Positions 33,494 to 39,839 of a stretch of DNA of 39,839 nucleotides are shown here, in pieces. Below the pieces are notes generated by a model. It had not been told where the DNA came from, did not search any database, and saw nothing but the letters and a program-made list of their open reading frames with translations. The position numbers and the translations under genes are program-made. The stretch's first letter is position 1; the number at the start of each line of letters is the position of its first letter. Source of the stretch: Nocardia sp. (GTDB lineage: Bacteria; Actinomycetota; Actinomycetes; Mycobacteriales; Mycobacteriaceae); assembly GCF_025465275.1 (NCBI RefSeq), contig NZ_JAODNK010000090.1, positions 1-39,839 of the forward strand. The letters run 5' to 3'.

Positions 33494-33530
33494 AGGTACC
33501 TACCTTACGATTAGGTGCCTACTATACAAT
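33494..33530. promoter_or_regulatory. HxlR operator repeats and promoter of the oxidoreductase operon
   Basis: AGGTACCTACC (33494-33504) and AGGTGCCTACT (33513-33523) are direct repeats spaced 19 bp apart, about two helical turns, each with a partly palindromic core. TACAAT at 33525-33530 fits a -10 for the plus-strand operon. Confidence 0.5.
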
Positions 33531-33557
33531 AGTGCGCAGAGTGCGCAGGATCGGTTC

Positions 33558-34487
33558 ATGCGAACGATCACGCAACAATCCGTCGGTGGCCCGCAGGTAC
33601 TCGCGGTCGCTGACGTCCCCCAGCGCAACCCCGGCCGCGGCGAAATTCTCGTTCAGGTCCGCGCCGCCGGGGTCAATCCATTCGACTGCCAGGTGCGCGC
33701 CGGACAAATTCAACTGTTCGGCCCTCCGCCTTTCACCCTGGGCCTGGAGTTCAGTGGAGTGGTAGCCGACGTCGGCGTCGACGCGGGGGAGTTCCGTCCC
33801 GGTGACGAGGTATTCGGCTCTGCCTCACCGCCGCACGGCAGCCATGCCGAGTACGTCCTGGTGCCCGCGACCTCGCTGGCGGCCAAGCCGCACAGCCTCG
33901 ATCACGTTCACGCCGCGGCCCTGCCGATCGCCGGTTCGGCAGCGTTGCAGGCGTTGACGACGGTGGCGGGCATCCGCGCCGGGCAGCGTGTTTTGGTGCA
34001 CGGCGCTGCCGGTGGCGTCGGTCACCTGTGCGTGCAGATCGCCAAGTCGCTCGGAGCCTCTGTCGTCGGCACGGCACGCGCGATCAATCACCCGTTCTTG
34101 GCCGAACTCGGTGCCGACGAGTTGATCGATTACACGACAACCGATTTTGCGACCCTGCGTGACATCGATGTCGTGCTGGACACCATCAGCCATGACTACG
34201 GGCTTCGGTCGCTGGATGTGCTGGTGCCCGGGGGCCTCCTTATCGATGTCGTCGGGCTCGGCATCGACCGGACAGCGGTGAAGAAACGGGCCGGCGCGAA
34301 CGGGCTGCGGTTCGTGGAGTTCTATGTCGAACCCAATGCGAAAGACCTCGCGCGACTGGCAGAGCTTGCCGACCAGGGTCGACTGCGCCCGAGCGTGCAC
34401 ACCATCCTGCCGCTGACCGAGGCGGCCACGGCGCACGAGCTGAGCGAAAGCCGCCACGTCAGAGGAAAACTCGTCCTCGTGCCGTAA
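33558..34487 (+). CDS. Zinc-independent quinone oxidoreductase (MDR family, NADPH-dependent)
   Basis: The 309-residue protein has the MDR GroES-like domain (V-R-A-A-G-V-N-P-F-D-C-Q-V-R-A-G, G-L-E-F-S-G-V-V) and a Rossmann domain with V-L-V-H-G-A-A-G-G-V-G, typical of zeta-crystallin/QOR enzymes without the structural zinc cysteines. It would reduce quinones or enones with NADPH. It is the first gene of an operon with a dienelactone hydrolase and a DHA2 transporter, and is divergent from the HxlR gene. AGGA lies seven bases before the ATG. Confidence 0.9.
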   Translation: MRTITQQSVGGPQVLAVADVPQRNPGRGEILVQVRAAGVNPFDCQVRAGQIQLFGPPPFTLGLEFSGVVADVGVDAGEFRPGDEVFGSASPPHGSHAEYVLVPATSLAAKPHSLDHVHAAALPIAGSAALQALTTVAGIRAGQRVLVHGAAGGVGHLCVQIAKSLGASVVGTARAINHPFLAELGADELIDYTTTDFATLRDIDVVLDTISHDYGLRSLDVLVPGGLLIDVVGLGIDRTAVKKRAGANGLRFVEFYVEPNAKDLARLAELADQGRLRPSVHTILPLTEAATAHELSESRHVRGKLVLVP

Positions 34488-34532
34488 CTCCATGAATCAA
34501 TATCAATTCGCTGCAGTGAGGGCTCCAAATCG

Positions 34533-35231
34533 ATGAGCAACGCTAAATTTCGGCAGAACACGACGTTCCTCACGCCGAACGGTCACGGCTACGGCTACCT
34601 GGCCGTACCGGATGCTGGGCGGGGCCCAGGAGTGATCGTGATCCAGGAATGGTGGGGACTCACCGATCAGATCGCCGGTGTGGCCGACCGGCTGGCCGCT
34701 GAAGGGTTCGTGGCGTTGGCACCGGACCTGTTCGGCGGCAAAGTAACCCACGATGCCGCCGATGGACAGAAGTGGATGAGCGAACTACCGATCGAACGCG
34801 GCGTTGCGCAATTGTCCAGTTCTGTCGAATACCTGCTCTCCCACGATGCCGTGACCGGTGACGCCCTCGGCGCGGTTGGCTTCTGCATGGGCGGTGGGTT
34901 CGTTGTCGCGCTGGCCGCCGCAGTCGGAGACAAGATCGCCGCAGCCATTCCCTACTACGGTGCGAATACTGGCGACGACATCGACTACTCAACGCTGCGA
35001 GCAGCCGTTATGGGGCATTTCGGCACCTACGACAAGGCGGTGACACCCGATCAGGCCCGGCACATGGCCGTCGCCGTGCACGAAAATACCGGCGCGACTA
35101 TGGAGTTGTACTTCTACCCCGCCGGCCATGCCTTCGCCAACGAGGTAAACCACGCGGGCAACTACGACAGGGTTCAGGCCGACCTGTCCTGGCAGCGCAC
35201 TCTGAGATTCCTGCACCGTGCGCTCGATTGA
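34533..35231 (+). CDS. Dienelactone hydrolase family protein
   Basis: The 232-residue alpha/beta hydrolase has the DLH nucleophile elbow G-F-C-M-G-G (Cys), a preceding Q-E-W-W-G with the conserved Glu, and the His of P-A-G-H-A-F near the C-terminus. DLH enzymes open lactones in chlorocatechol degradation, but many homologues have other substrates. It follows the oxidoreductase by 45 bp, and its end overlaps the transporter start (GTG at 35218), so they are cotranscribed. Confidence 0.9.
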   Translation: MSNAKFRQNTTFLTPNGHGYGYLAVPDAGRGPGVIVIQEWWGLTDQIAGVADRLAAEGFVALAPDLFGGKVTHDAADGQKWMSELPIERGVAQLSSSVEYLLSHDAVTGDALGAVGFCMGGGFVVALAAAVGDKIAAAIPYYGANTGDDIDYSTLRAAVMGHFGTYDKAVTPDQARHMAVAVHENTGATMELYFYPAGHAFANEVNHAGNYDRVQADLSWQRTLRFLHRALD

Positions 35232-36639
35232 TCGAATAGAACAGACGGTGTCGATCGGTCTGAACTCGCAACGCCGCCCGATCCTGGTCGCCATCGTGCT
35301 GTCGAACGTCCTGGTGGCCTTGGATGCGACCATCATTGCCACGTCGGTTTTGACGATCACGAGACAACTGGGCGGATTTGCCCAGTTCCCTTGGTTGTTC
35401 AGCATCTACCTGCTGGCGCAGGCGGTGACGGTGCCGATCTACGGCAGCCTGGCCGACTCGCTGGGCCGCAAGCCCGTCATGCTGTTCGGCATCGCGGTCT
35501 TCGCGCTCGGATCACTGCTGTGTGGTGTGGCGACCGACATGGCAGCACTCATTGTTTTTCGTGCTGTTCAGGGAATCGGTGCGGGTGCAGTGAGCGCTAT
35601 GTCGATGACCATTGCTGGTGACACGTACACCCTGCGCGAGCGCGCCCGTGTGCAAGGCTATCTCGCGGGCGTGTGGGCCTTCGCCTCGGTGATGGGTCCG
35701 CTGTTGGGTGGGGTGTTCTCGCAATACGTCAGCTGGCGGTGGATTTTCCTGATCAATCTACCGCTTGCGGGGATCGCCGCATGGATGATGCAGCAGCATT
35801 TCGCCGAACGCGTGCCCCGCCAGAAGCAGCGGATCGACTACCTCGGTGCTGTGCTGCTCGGCGCCGGTACCGGCTCGGTGATCCTCGCGCTGCTCGAAGG
35901 CGGGCAAGCTTGGCCATGGATCTCATCGACCAGCATCGCGCTCCTCGGAGCGGGGGCGATCACGCTGGCGGCCTTCGGCAGATGCGAGCAGCGGGCGACG
36001 AATCCGATTCTGCCACCGTGGATCTTCACGCGCCGCGTCGTTGTCGCTAGCAGCCTGGTGTCATTGCTGGTCGGCGCCATGCTGCTTGGGCTCACCACAT
36101 ACGTCGCGACCTTCGTTCAAGGTGTACTGGGGAAAGGCGCACTCATCGCCGGCTTCACGGCGGCGACTGTGACACTCGGCTGGCCGGTGGCCGCGTCACA
36201 GGCCGGAAAGGTGTACCTGCGCATAGGATTCCGCATGACGGCACTCATCGGCAGCTCGCTGGCCGTGCTCGGCGCGGCGTCACTGATCCTGGTGAACAGC
36301 GCTGCGACACTGCCCCAGCTGGCGGCAGGTTGTTTCGTTGTCGGCCTAGGTTTGGGCCTGATCGCCACACCCACCCTGATTGCAGCCCAAACCAGCACCG
36401 AATGGTCCGAGCGTGGGGTGGTGACTTCCACGAACGTGTTCGCCCGCAGTATCGGCAGCGCGGTGGGTGTGGCCGTTTTCGGCGCGATCGTGAACGCTCG
36501 CACCGGATACAGTGCAAGTCCCGCTCCCGCCGCGCTGGCCTCGGCGGTGCACTGGGTGTTCATCGGCGTGGCCATCGTGGCGGTGATCATGATGATCGCC
36601 TCGGCAATGATGCCTGGAAAGGCCCAGCACCCCAGCTGA
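35218..36639 (+). CDS. MFS drug exporter, DHA2 family
   Basis: The 473-residue protein has 14-TM-like DHA2 organisation: V-A-L-D-A-T-I-I-A-T-S-V in TM1, motif A G-S-L-A-D-S-L-G-R-K, F-R-A-V-Q-G-I-G-A-G-A, and motif C G-P-L-L-G-G-V-F followed by W-R-W-I-F-L-I-N-L-P. The GTG start lies inside the end of the hydrolase gene. Substrate unknown; it probably exports a toxic compound or product linked to the quinone reductase and hydrolase. Confidence 0.9.
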   Translation: MRSIDRIEQTVSIGLNSQRRPILVAIVLSNVLVALDATIIATSVLTITRQLGGFAQFPWLFSIYLLAQAVTVPIYGSLADSLGRKPVMLFGIAVFALGSLLCGVATDMAALIVFRAVQGIGAGAVSAMSMTIAGDTYTLRERARVQGYLAGVWAFASVMGPLLGGVFSQYVSWRWIFLINLPLAGIAAWMMQQHFAERVPRQKQRIDYLGAVLLGAGTGSVILALLEGGQAWPWISSTSIALLGAGAITLAAFGRCEQRATNPILPPWIFTRRVVVASSLVSLLVGAMLLGLTTYVATFVQGVLGKGALIAGFTAATVTLGWPVAASQAGKVYLRIGFRMTALIGSSLAVLGAASLILVNSAATLPQLAAGCFVVGLGLGLIATPTLIAAQTSTEWSERGVVTSTNVFARSIGSAVGVAVFGAIVNARTGYSASPAPAALASAVHWVFIGVAIVAVIMMIASAMMPGKAQHPS

Positions 36640-36654
36640 TCGATCTCATCACAA

Positions 36655-36680
36655 AGGGAGCGTCTGCAACGTTGCTCCCT
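36655..36680 (+). terminator. Hairpin terminator after the HxlR-controlled operon
   Basis: AGGGAGC (36655-36661) and GCTCCCT (36674-36680) form a seven-base-pair stem with a 12-base loop 15 bp after the transporter stop. Confidence 0.55.
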
Positions 36681-36766
36681 CTCGCAAAGGGATGTCCTTG
36701 AACAGCTCGACCGCGGCGTGTGGTCAAGACTCACCGATAGATGCTGTCAAAATTCGCTGGCCCAGC

Positions 36767-36960
36767 CATGCGAATTCACCACGGTATCAACAACAGCCGG
36801 TGAGGCGTTGCTGTTCGATACGCGACTGCTGCATCGCTCCGGCTTGAACTCCACCAGCAATCCGCGTGTCGGATTGAACAGCGTCTACGCCCACGCAGAC
36901 TCCTACCGGCGCGGTGCCGTATCGACCGGGCAGGGTTGGATACCGCTCGGCTTCCGAGGC
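36767..36960 (+). pseudogene. Phytanoyl-CoA dioxygenase (PhyH) family remnant
   Basis: The frame encodes A-G-E-A-L-L-F-D-T-R-L-L-H-R-S-G-L-N-S-T, then N-P-R-V-G-L-N-S-V-Y. This matches the end of the PhyH fold: G-D-x-L-L-F-D, the third metal-binding His, the N-x-T, and the Arg that binds 2-oxoglutarate. The catalytic H-x-D and the N-terminal half are missing. About 60 residues survive. Confidence 0.55.
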
Positions 36961-37130
36961 TGTAACCCAGTGCCGGAGAACAATATCCACAATCTCTCCA
37001 AAAAGTCGAGCTCGCCGGTCCGGGACCCCTACGTTTCGCGGAGGCCATTTCCCACTGGCGGGAAGAGGGTGGGGTGTTAGATGCCGCACAATCGCTGCAA
37101 TGGCCATCTGACTAATGTGAATCGAAACCC

Positions 37131-37550
37131 ATGTTGATCTTTTCGTTGCACTGCCAGTTGTTCGAATATTCGATGGAATCGCCGACCGACCTCGCCGTGG
37201 ACGTAGATCTGGAGTCGGTCGGCCAGAGGCATTCCTTCAAGAACTGCCTATATCTCCTGACGTCGGTGGAACCCCACGACGGCGCGAAACAGGTGACCCG
37301 AGCTGCCCGGGCGATCCGAAAAGTGCTCGGCGCTACCGGCGCCGAGCAGGTGGTGATCAATGGGTTCGCCACCCTCGCGAAGATCCCCGCGCCTGCAGAG
37401 CATTCACAAGAGATCCTGCGCCACTTCGCGTTCCGCCTCGGCGAGCGGGAACCGGAACTCCTAGTACAGAGCCTGCCGTTCGGCTGGCGCAAGCACTGGA
37501 CCATGGACGTCGTCGCCGGTCCCTGGGGGCAGCGATGCCTGCACCTGTGA
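37131..37550 (+). CDS. Free-standing archaeal-type threonyl-tRNA synthetase editing domain
   Basis: The 139-residue protein matches the archaeal ThrRS N-terminal editing domain (tRNA-Thr_ED): M-L-I-F-S-L-H-C-Q-L-F-E-Y at the start, a middle helix with R-A-I-R-K-V-L-G-A-T-G-A-E, V-V-I-N-G-F-A-T-L, and the end motif P-F-G-W-R-K-H-W-T-M-D (archaeal P-F-G-W-Y-K). It is D-aminoacyl-tRNA deacylase-like and removes mischarged Ser from tRNA(Thr). As a stand-alone protein it would act in trans. The start ATG lacks a clear ribosome binding site. It is isolated between remnants. Confidence 0.8.
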   Translation: MLIFSLHCQLFEYSMESPTDLAVDVDLESVGQRHSFKNCLYLLTSVEPHDGAKQVTRAARAIRKVLGATGAEQVVINGFATLAKIPAPAEHSQEILRHFAFRLGEREPELLVQSLPFGWRKHWTMDVVAGPWGQRCLHL

Positions 37551-38121
37551 CGTGCGGATGAACCCTACAATCGGTCAACGTCTTCCGACACAGCGACAAG
37601 AATCGCTGCGATCGATCGACGGAGAAACCTCTGAAAGCCGCTGTGGTGTAGTCACTATGCGCCGGCGGGCTCGTCGTCGAGTGGCACGTCAATGTCGGCC
37701 CGGTAGCCGCCCGGTCCTCCGTTGCGCGCCAATTCACGGGCGATGGTCGGCGTAGGTCAGCCCACCCGTCGGGCGATCCGGGCGCAATCGAGCTCCCCTC
37801 AACCCGCCCGCCACCACTTTTCTCCCCGAACTCTGTCGAACCGGGACGCTACTTCAACATCGCCGGTGGTAGGTGTCCGACGAAACCGAGGACCATTACG
37901 AGTGACTGGCAGAAGCTGGCCTGCACGCCTACTACCAACGCTGTGCCCAATCCCGCCGACGCAGAGCTGCAGGCCACGAGCCCCGAGTCTGAACCAAAGA
38001 GATTGGCGCCGTACGGGAGGACGACTAAGCGGCAGCAGGCCACCGAGCAGTGAATGACCTGCCGAATCGGGCTCGGCACGAATCGTAACTACCCCGAAGA
38101 ATTTCCGGGCTCTCGCCCGAT
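37551..38121. other. Intergenic stretch, possible decayed small ORF
   Basis: No complete gene is seen. Around 37875-37990 the plus strand encodes a short frame with D-E-T-E-D-H-Y-E, interrupted by TGA, and then L-A-E-A-G-L-H-A-Y-Y, which may be a decayed gene. Frames on the minus strand at 37849-38079 have no family match. Confidence 0.4.
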
Positions 38122-38859
38122 CTATGAGGTGATGGGGTGAACGAGAACGTTGCAGGGGAACATGTTACCGGTTTCCACCGGTTGGGTGGCGGTCATATCG
38201 GGTGGGGTGACATTGAGGGTGTGCGATACCGGGCAGGGCAGGCCGGCGTCGGTTGTGGTGGTTCCTTCGACGACGGCGCGGGCAGGCTGGCCGGGTTTGA
38301 TCGTCACCTGCTGCGGGGCCGAGTAGCTGAAGTCGGGGTTGGTGCCGCCGAGAAAGCCTTTCATAGAGCGTTCGGCGTGCACCCAGTTGTTGTTCGGAGC
38401 CCACATGTCGACGCCCGGGAAGCCGATCACCCAGCACGAGGTGTCGCCGGTGGTTTCGAAGATCAGCGCACTGCCGATGTGGTTCTTGTTCGGTGGCATA
38501 CTTTCGACGCGGACGCGGATCTGACCGTTCGTGCACTCGGCGATCGGTGCCACCGCCGGCGCCGATGCCGCGGGTGCGGCCGATCCGCCGCCAGCACCCG
38601 GGGCATCTGCGCCGGATGCCTGGGAGCCGCCGGCGTCCGGCGAACCGCCTGAACCCGGCGAAACAGGCGCGCTGCCCGGCCCCGGCGTCGCACCCGAATC
38701 CGACGGGTTGCCCGTCGGAACCGCGCTCGACACGGTGGCCGGCGCCCCCGGTCCGGGGGTCACCGTCAGCGTTCCGCTTCCATTCGCAGAGCAGCCGGCG
38801 GTCGCCGCCACGAACGCACAGGCCACCAACAGTGCCGCACTCGCGGTATTCCGGTTCAT
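38122..38859 (-). CDS. Lipoprotein with DUF4232-like domain
   Basis: The 245-residue protein starts with a lipoprotein signal: L-L-V-A-C-A-F-V-A-A-T-A-G-C, lipobox A-T-A-G-C with the lipidated Cys23. A long Gly/Pro/Ser/Ala linker (residues ~30-100) follows, then a domain beginning A-E-C-T-N-G-Q-I-R-V-R with three further cysteines (C-W-V-I-G-F-P-G, C-P-V-S-H, P-C-N-V-L) that suit two disulfides. This matches DUF4232 proteins of actinobacteria, whose role is unknown. AAGGA lies eight bases upstream of the ATG. Confidence 0.8.
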   Translation of the reverse strand: MNRNTASAALLVACAFVAATAGCSANGSGTLTVTPGPGAPATVSSAVPTGNPSDSGATPGPGSAPVSPGSGGSPDAGGSQASGADAPGAGGGSAAPAASAPAVAPIAECTNGQIRVRVESMPPNKNHIGSALIFETTGDTSCWVIGFPGVDMWAPNNNWVHAERSMKGFLGGTNPDFSYSAPQQVTIKPGQPARAVVEGTTTTDAGLPCPVSHTLNVTPPDMTATQPVETGNMFPCNVLVHPITS

Positions 38860-38963
38860 GATCCGATCCTTCCCTCGTGCTCACCGCATCTTGTTGCATC
38901 GCACAACGATCGGCGAACTAATTCGACGGTAGGTACATCTGTTCGGCCGCCACGGATGTTAGC

Positions 38964-38998
38964 GAACAAAAATGTTCTTCACTCGTCGGTTACCGACG
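38964..38998. promoter_or_regulatory. Two adjacent palindromes between lipoprotein and inhibitor genes
   Basis: GAACA (38964-38968) pairs with TGTTC (38973-38977) around AAAA. CGTCGGT (38984-38990) pairs with ACCGACG (38992-38998) around one T. They lie in the divergent spacer between the lipoprotein and the inhibitor gene and could be operators. Confidence 0.45.
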
Positions 38999-39149
38999 TG
39001 GTCGACTGCTTGGTCCGCGATACGGCGTCGATGGCCCCGCGGTCCGCATTCTCGGGGCGACAGCCGCGGACTAGTGCGGTGGCTGCGAGTCGTTCAGCGG
39101 TCGTGGTGATTGTCATGGCAGGAGCTGGCGACTGTGGAGGTATCGGGTC

Positions 39150-39563
39150 ATGCCCTTTGGTATTCGAATGATCGGAGCATCGGTAGCGGCTCTTGCGGTG
39201 GTGTCCGCAGCTGTCGTGCAGGCGCACGCGGATGTCGGAGTGGGGCCGTCGGCGCTGACGTTGACTGTGGGTGACGGCGAGTCACTGGATGCGGCCACCA
39301 ATCAACGCACGGTGCTGTTGGTCTGTTCGCCGACCGTGCTGGGCGCTCATCCGCAGCCGGGTCCGGCCTGCGATGAACTCGCTGCGGGAGGTGGAGACTT
39401 CGGTCAATTGCGGGATGCACCGATGCGGTTCTGTGAGTTCCTTTACAAGCCGGTTACTGTTGCCGCCGACGGTGTGTGGAACGGTGCTGCGGTGTCTTAT
39501 CGCCGCACCTTCCCGAACAGCTGCATGGAGAAGAACGCCAGCAAGTACGTGTTCGCGTTCTGA
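39150..39563 (+). CDS. Subtilisin inhibitor-like (SSI family) secreted protein
   Basis: The 137-residue protein has a Sec signal (M-I-G-A-S-V-A-A-L-A-V-V then A-H-A cleavage at residue 27) and the SSI fold: S-A-L-T-L-T-V, V-L-L-V-C-S-P, P-x-C-D-E-L, G-D-F, D-G-V-W-x-G, V-S-Y, F-P-N-S-C and the end V-F-A-F. Cysteines 59/74 and 95/125 form the two conserved disulfides. By alignment with C-P-M-V-Y of the Streptomyces inhibitor, the reactive site is C-E-F-L-Y, so P1 is Phe97 and P1' Leu98. It should block subtilisin- or chymotrypsin-like proteases outside the cell. GGAGG lies nine bases upstream of the ATG. Confidence 0.9.
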   Translation: MPFGIRMIGASVAALAVVSAAVVQAHADVGVGPSALTLTVGDGESLDAATNQRTVLLVCSPTVLGAHPQPGPACDELAAGGGDFGQLRDAPMRFCEFLYKPVTVAADGVWNGAAVSYRRTFPNSCMEKNASKYVFAF

Positions 39564-39625
39564 ACTCCGGCGCCCGAGGCGGTGCGCACACGTCGCTCCG
39601 ATACGGGCCACGTTCCTAGGGCTGG

Positions 39626-39838
39626 TTACTCGACAGTCGAAGCATGAGCGGCAACGACCCGCCATCCACGAGAGTCGTCATGTGCCCATGCACGGGTATA
39701 GCGCATCCTGGCCGCGAATGGTGACCCGTGAACGGTTCCCTCGACGACACCGAGGAACCAGGTCACCCCTGTGGTGCCTTCCACCAGCACTGTCAGCTGT
39801 TCTTCCTCGAGCTTGCTCATAATCTGAGCTCTGGTGCG
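39626..39838 (-). CDS. NTF2-like (DUF4440/SnoaL-like) protein, C-terminal part (5' end outside window)
   Basis: The open frame runs off the right edge. The visible ~70 residues have T-V-L-V-E-G-T-T-G-V-T-W-F, then M-R-Y-T-R-A-W-A-H-D and G-W-R-V-V-A-A-H-A-S, the closing strands of the DUF4440/NTF2-like fold. The ATG at 39820 is internal and unlikely as the true start. Its stop is 63 bp from the inhibitor stop (convergent). Function unknown. Confidence 0.6.
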   Translation of the reverse strand, partial: RTRAQIMSKLEEEQLTVLVEGTTGVTWFLGVVEGTVHGSPFAARMRYTRAWAHDDSRGWRVVAAHASTVE

Positions 39839-39839
39839 G

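Noticed and set aside
37875..37990. Short frame with an internal TGA (…D-H-Y-E, stop, L-A-E-A-G-L…)
   Set aside because: Too short and unmatched to any family; kept only as a remark in the intergenic entry.
1..39839. tRNA, rRNA, CRISPR or replication origin
   Set aside because: No array of repeats, no cloverleaf with conserved T-loop, and no rRNA-like stretch was recognised by eye; a covariance-model search would be needed to exclude small RNAs.

Overview
The window reads as chromosomal DNA from a high-GC actinomycete of the Nocardia/mycolata group. This rests on a PknG-type kinase, an MspA-family porin, WXG100-like small proteins, an FxSxx-COOH RiPP locus, frequent GTG starts and many ATGA gene overlaps. 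I saw no rRNA, tRNA or CRISPR array. Gene density is uneven: complete operons alternate with gene-poor stretches that carry at least six broken gene remnants, so this looks like an accessory region with repeated insertion and loss.

Layout. 1-3.1 kb: 3' part of pknG (cut by the window edge), a DUF1707 membrane protein and a MerR regulator. 3.2-7.8 kb: AT-richer stretch with a family 2 glycosyltransferase, two small ORFs upstream of it, three hypothetical proteins (one with zinc-finger-like cysteines and a GIY-YIG-like segment) and a secreted Gly/Ser-rich protein. 7.9-10.8 kb: MFS remnant, then a DHA2 exporter divergent from its probable TetR regulator. 11.3-12.2 kb: orphan Esx-like pair and a truncated LysR gene. 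12.9-18.2 kb: a compact RiPP locus with an MFS transporter, a small Cys-rich ORF, a 50-residue FxsA precursor ending F-S-S-V-T, the radical SAM/SPASM maturase FxsB fused to an HExxH domain, and a second free-standing HExxH protein.

18.2-29.6 kb: a complete L-rhamnose catabolic locus. Order on the minus strand is a broken mutarotase gene, MFS transporter, rhaI, aldolase/dehydrogenase fusion, rhaB and lldD, mostly joined by ATGA overlaps. A LacI regulator and a secreted GH78 alpha-L-rhamnosidase lie beside it. Copies of a TGAAACGNNTCA operator precede the catabolic operon, the regulator and the rhamnosidase, so extracellular rhamnoside cleavage, uptake, isomerisation, phosphorylation, aldol cleavage to DHAP plus lactaldehyde, oxidation to lactate and then pyruvate appear to form one regulon.

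30.3-39.8 kb: secreted proteins, an MspA-type porin, a RHH/MazF-like toxin-antitoxin pair whose operator overlaps the start codon, an HxlR regulator divergent from an oxidoreductase/dienelactone hydrolase/MFS operon, a free-standing archaeal-type ThrRS editing domain (with a 48-bp fragment of a related gene 4.3 kb away on the other strand), a DUF4232-like lipoprotein, a subtilisin-inhibitor-like protein and a partial NTF2-like protein at the right edge.
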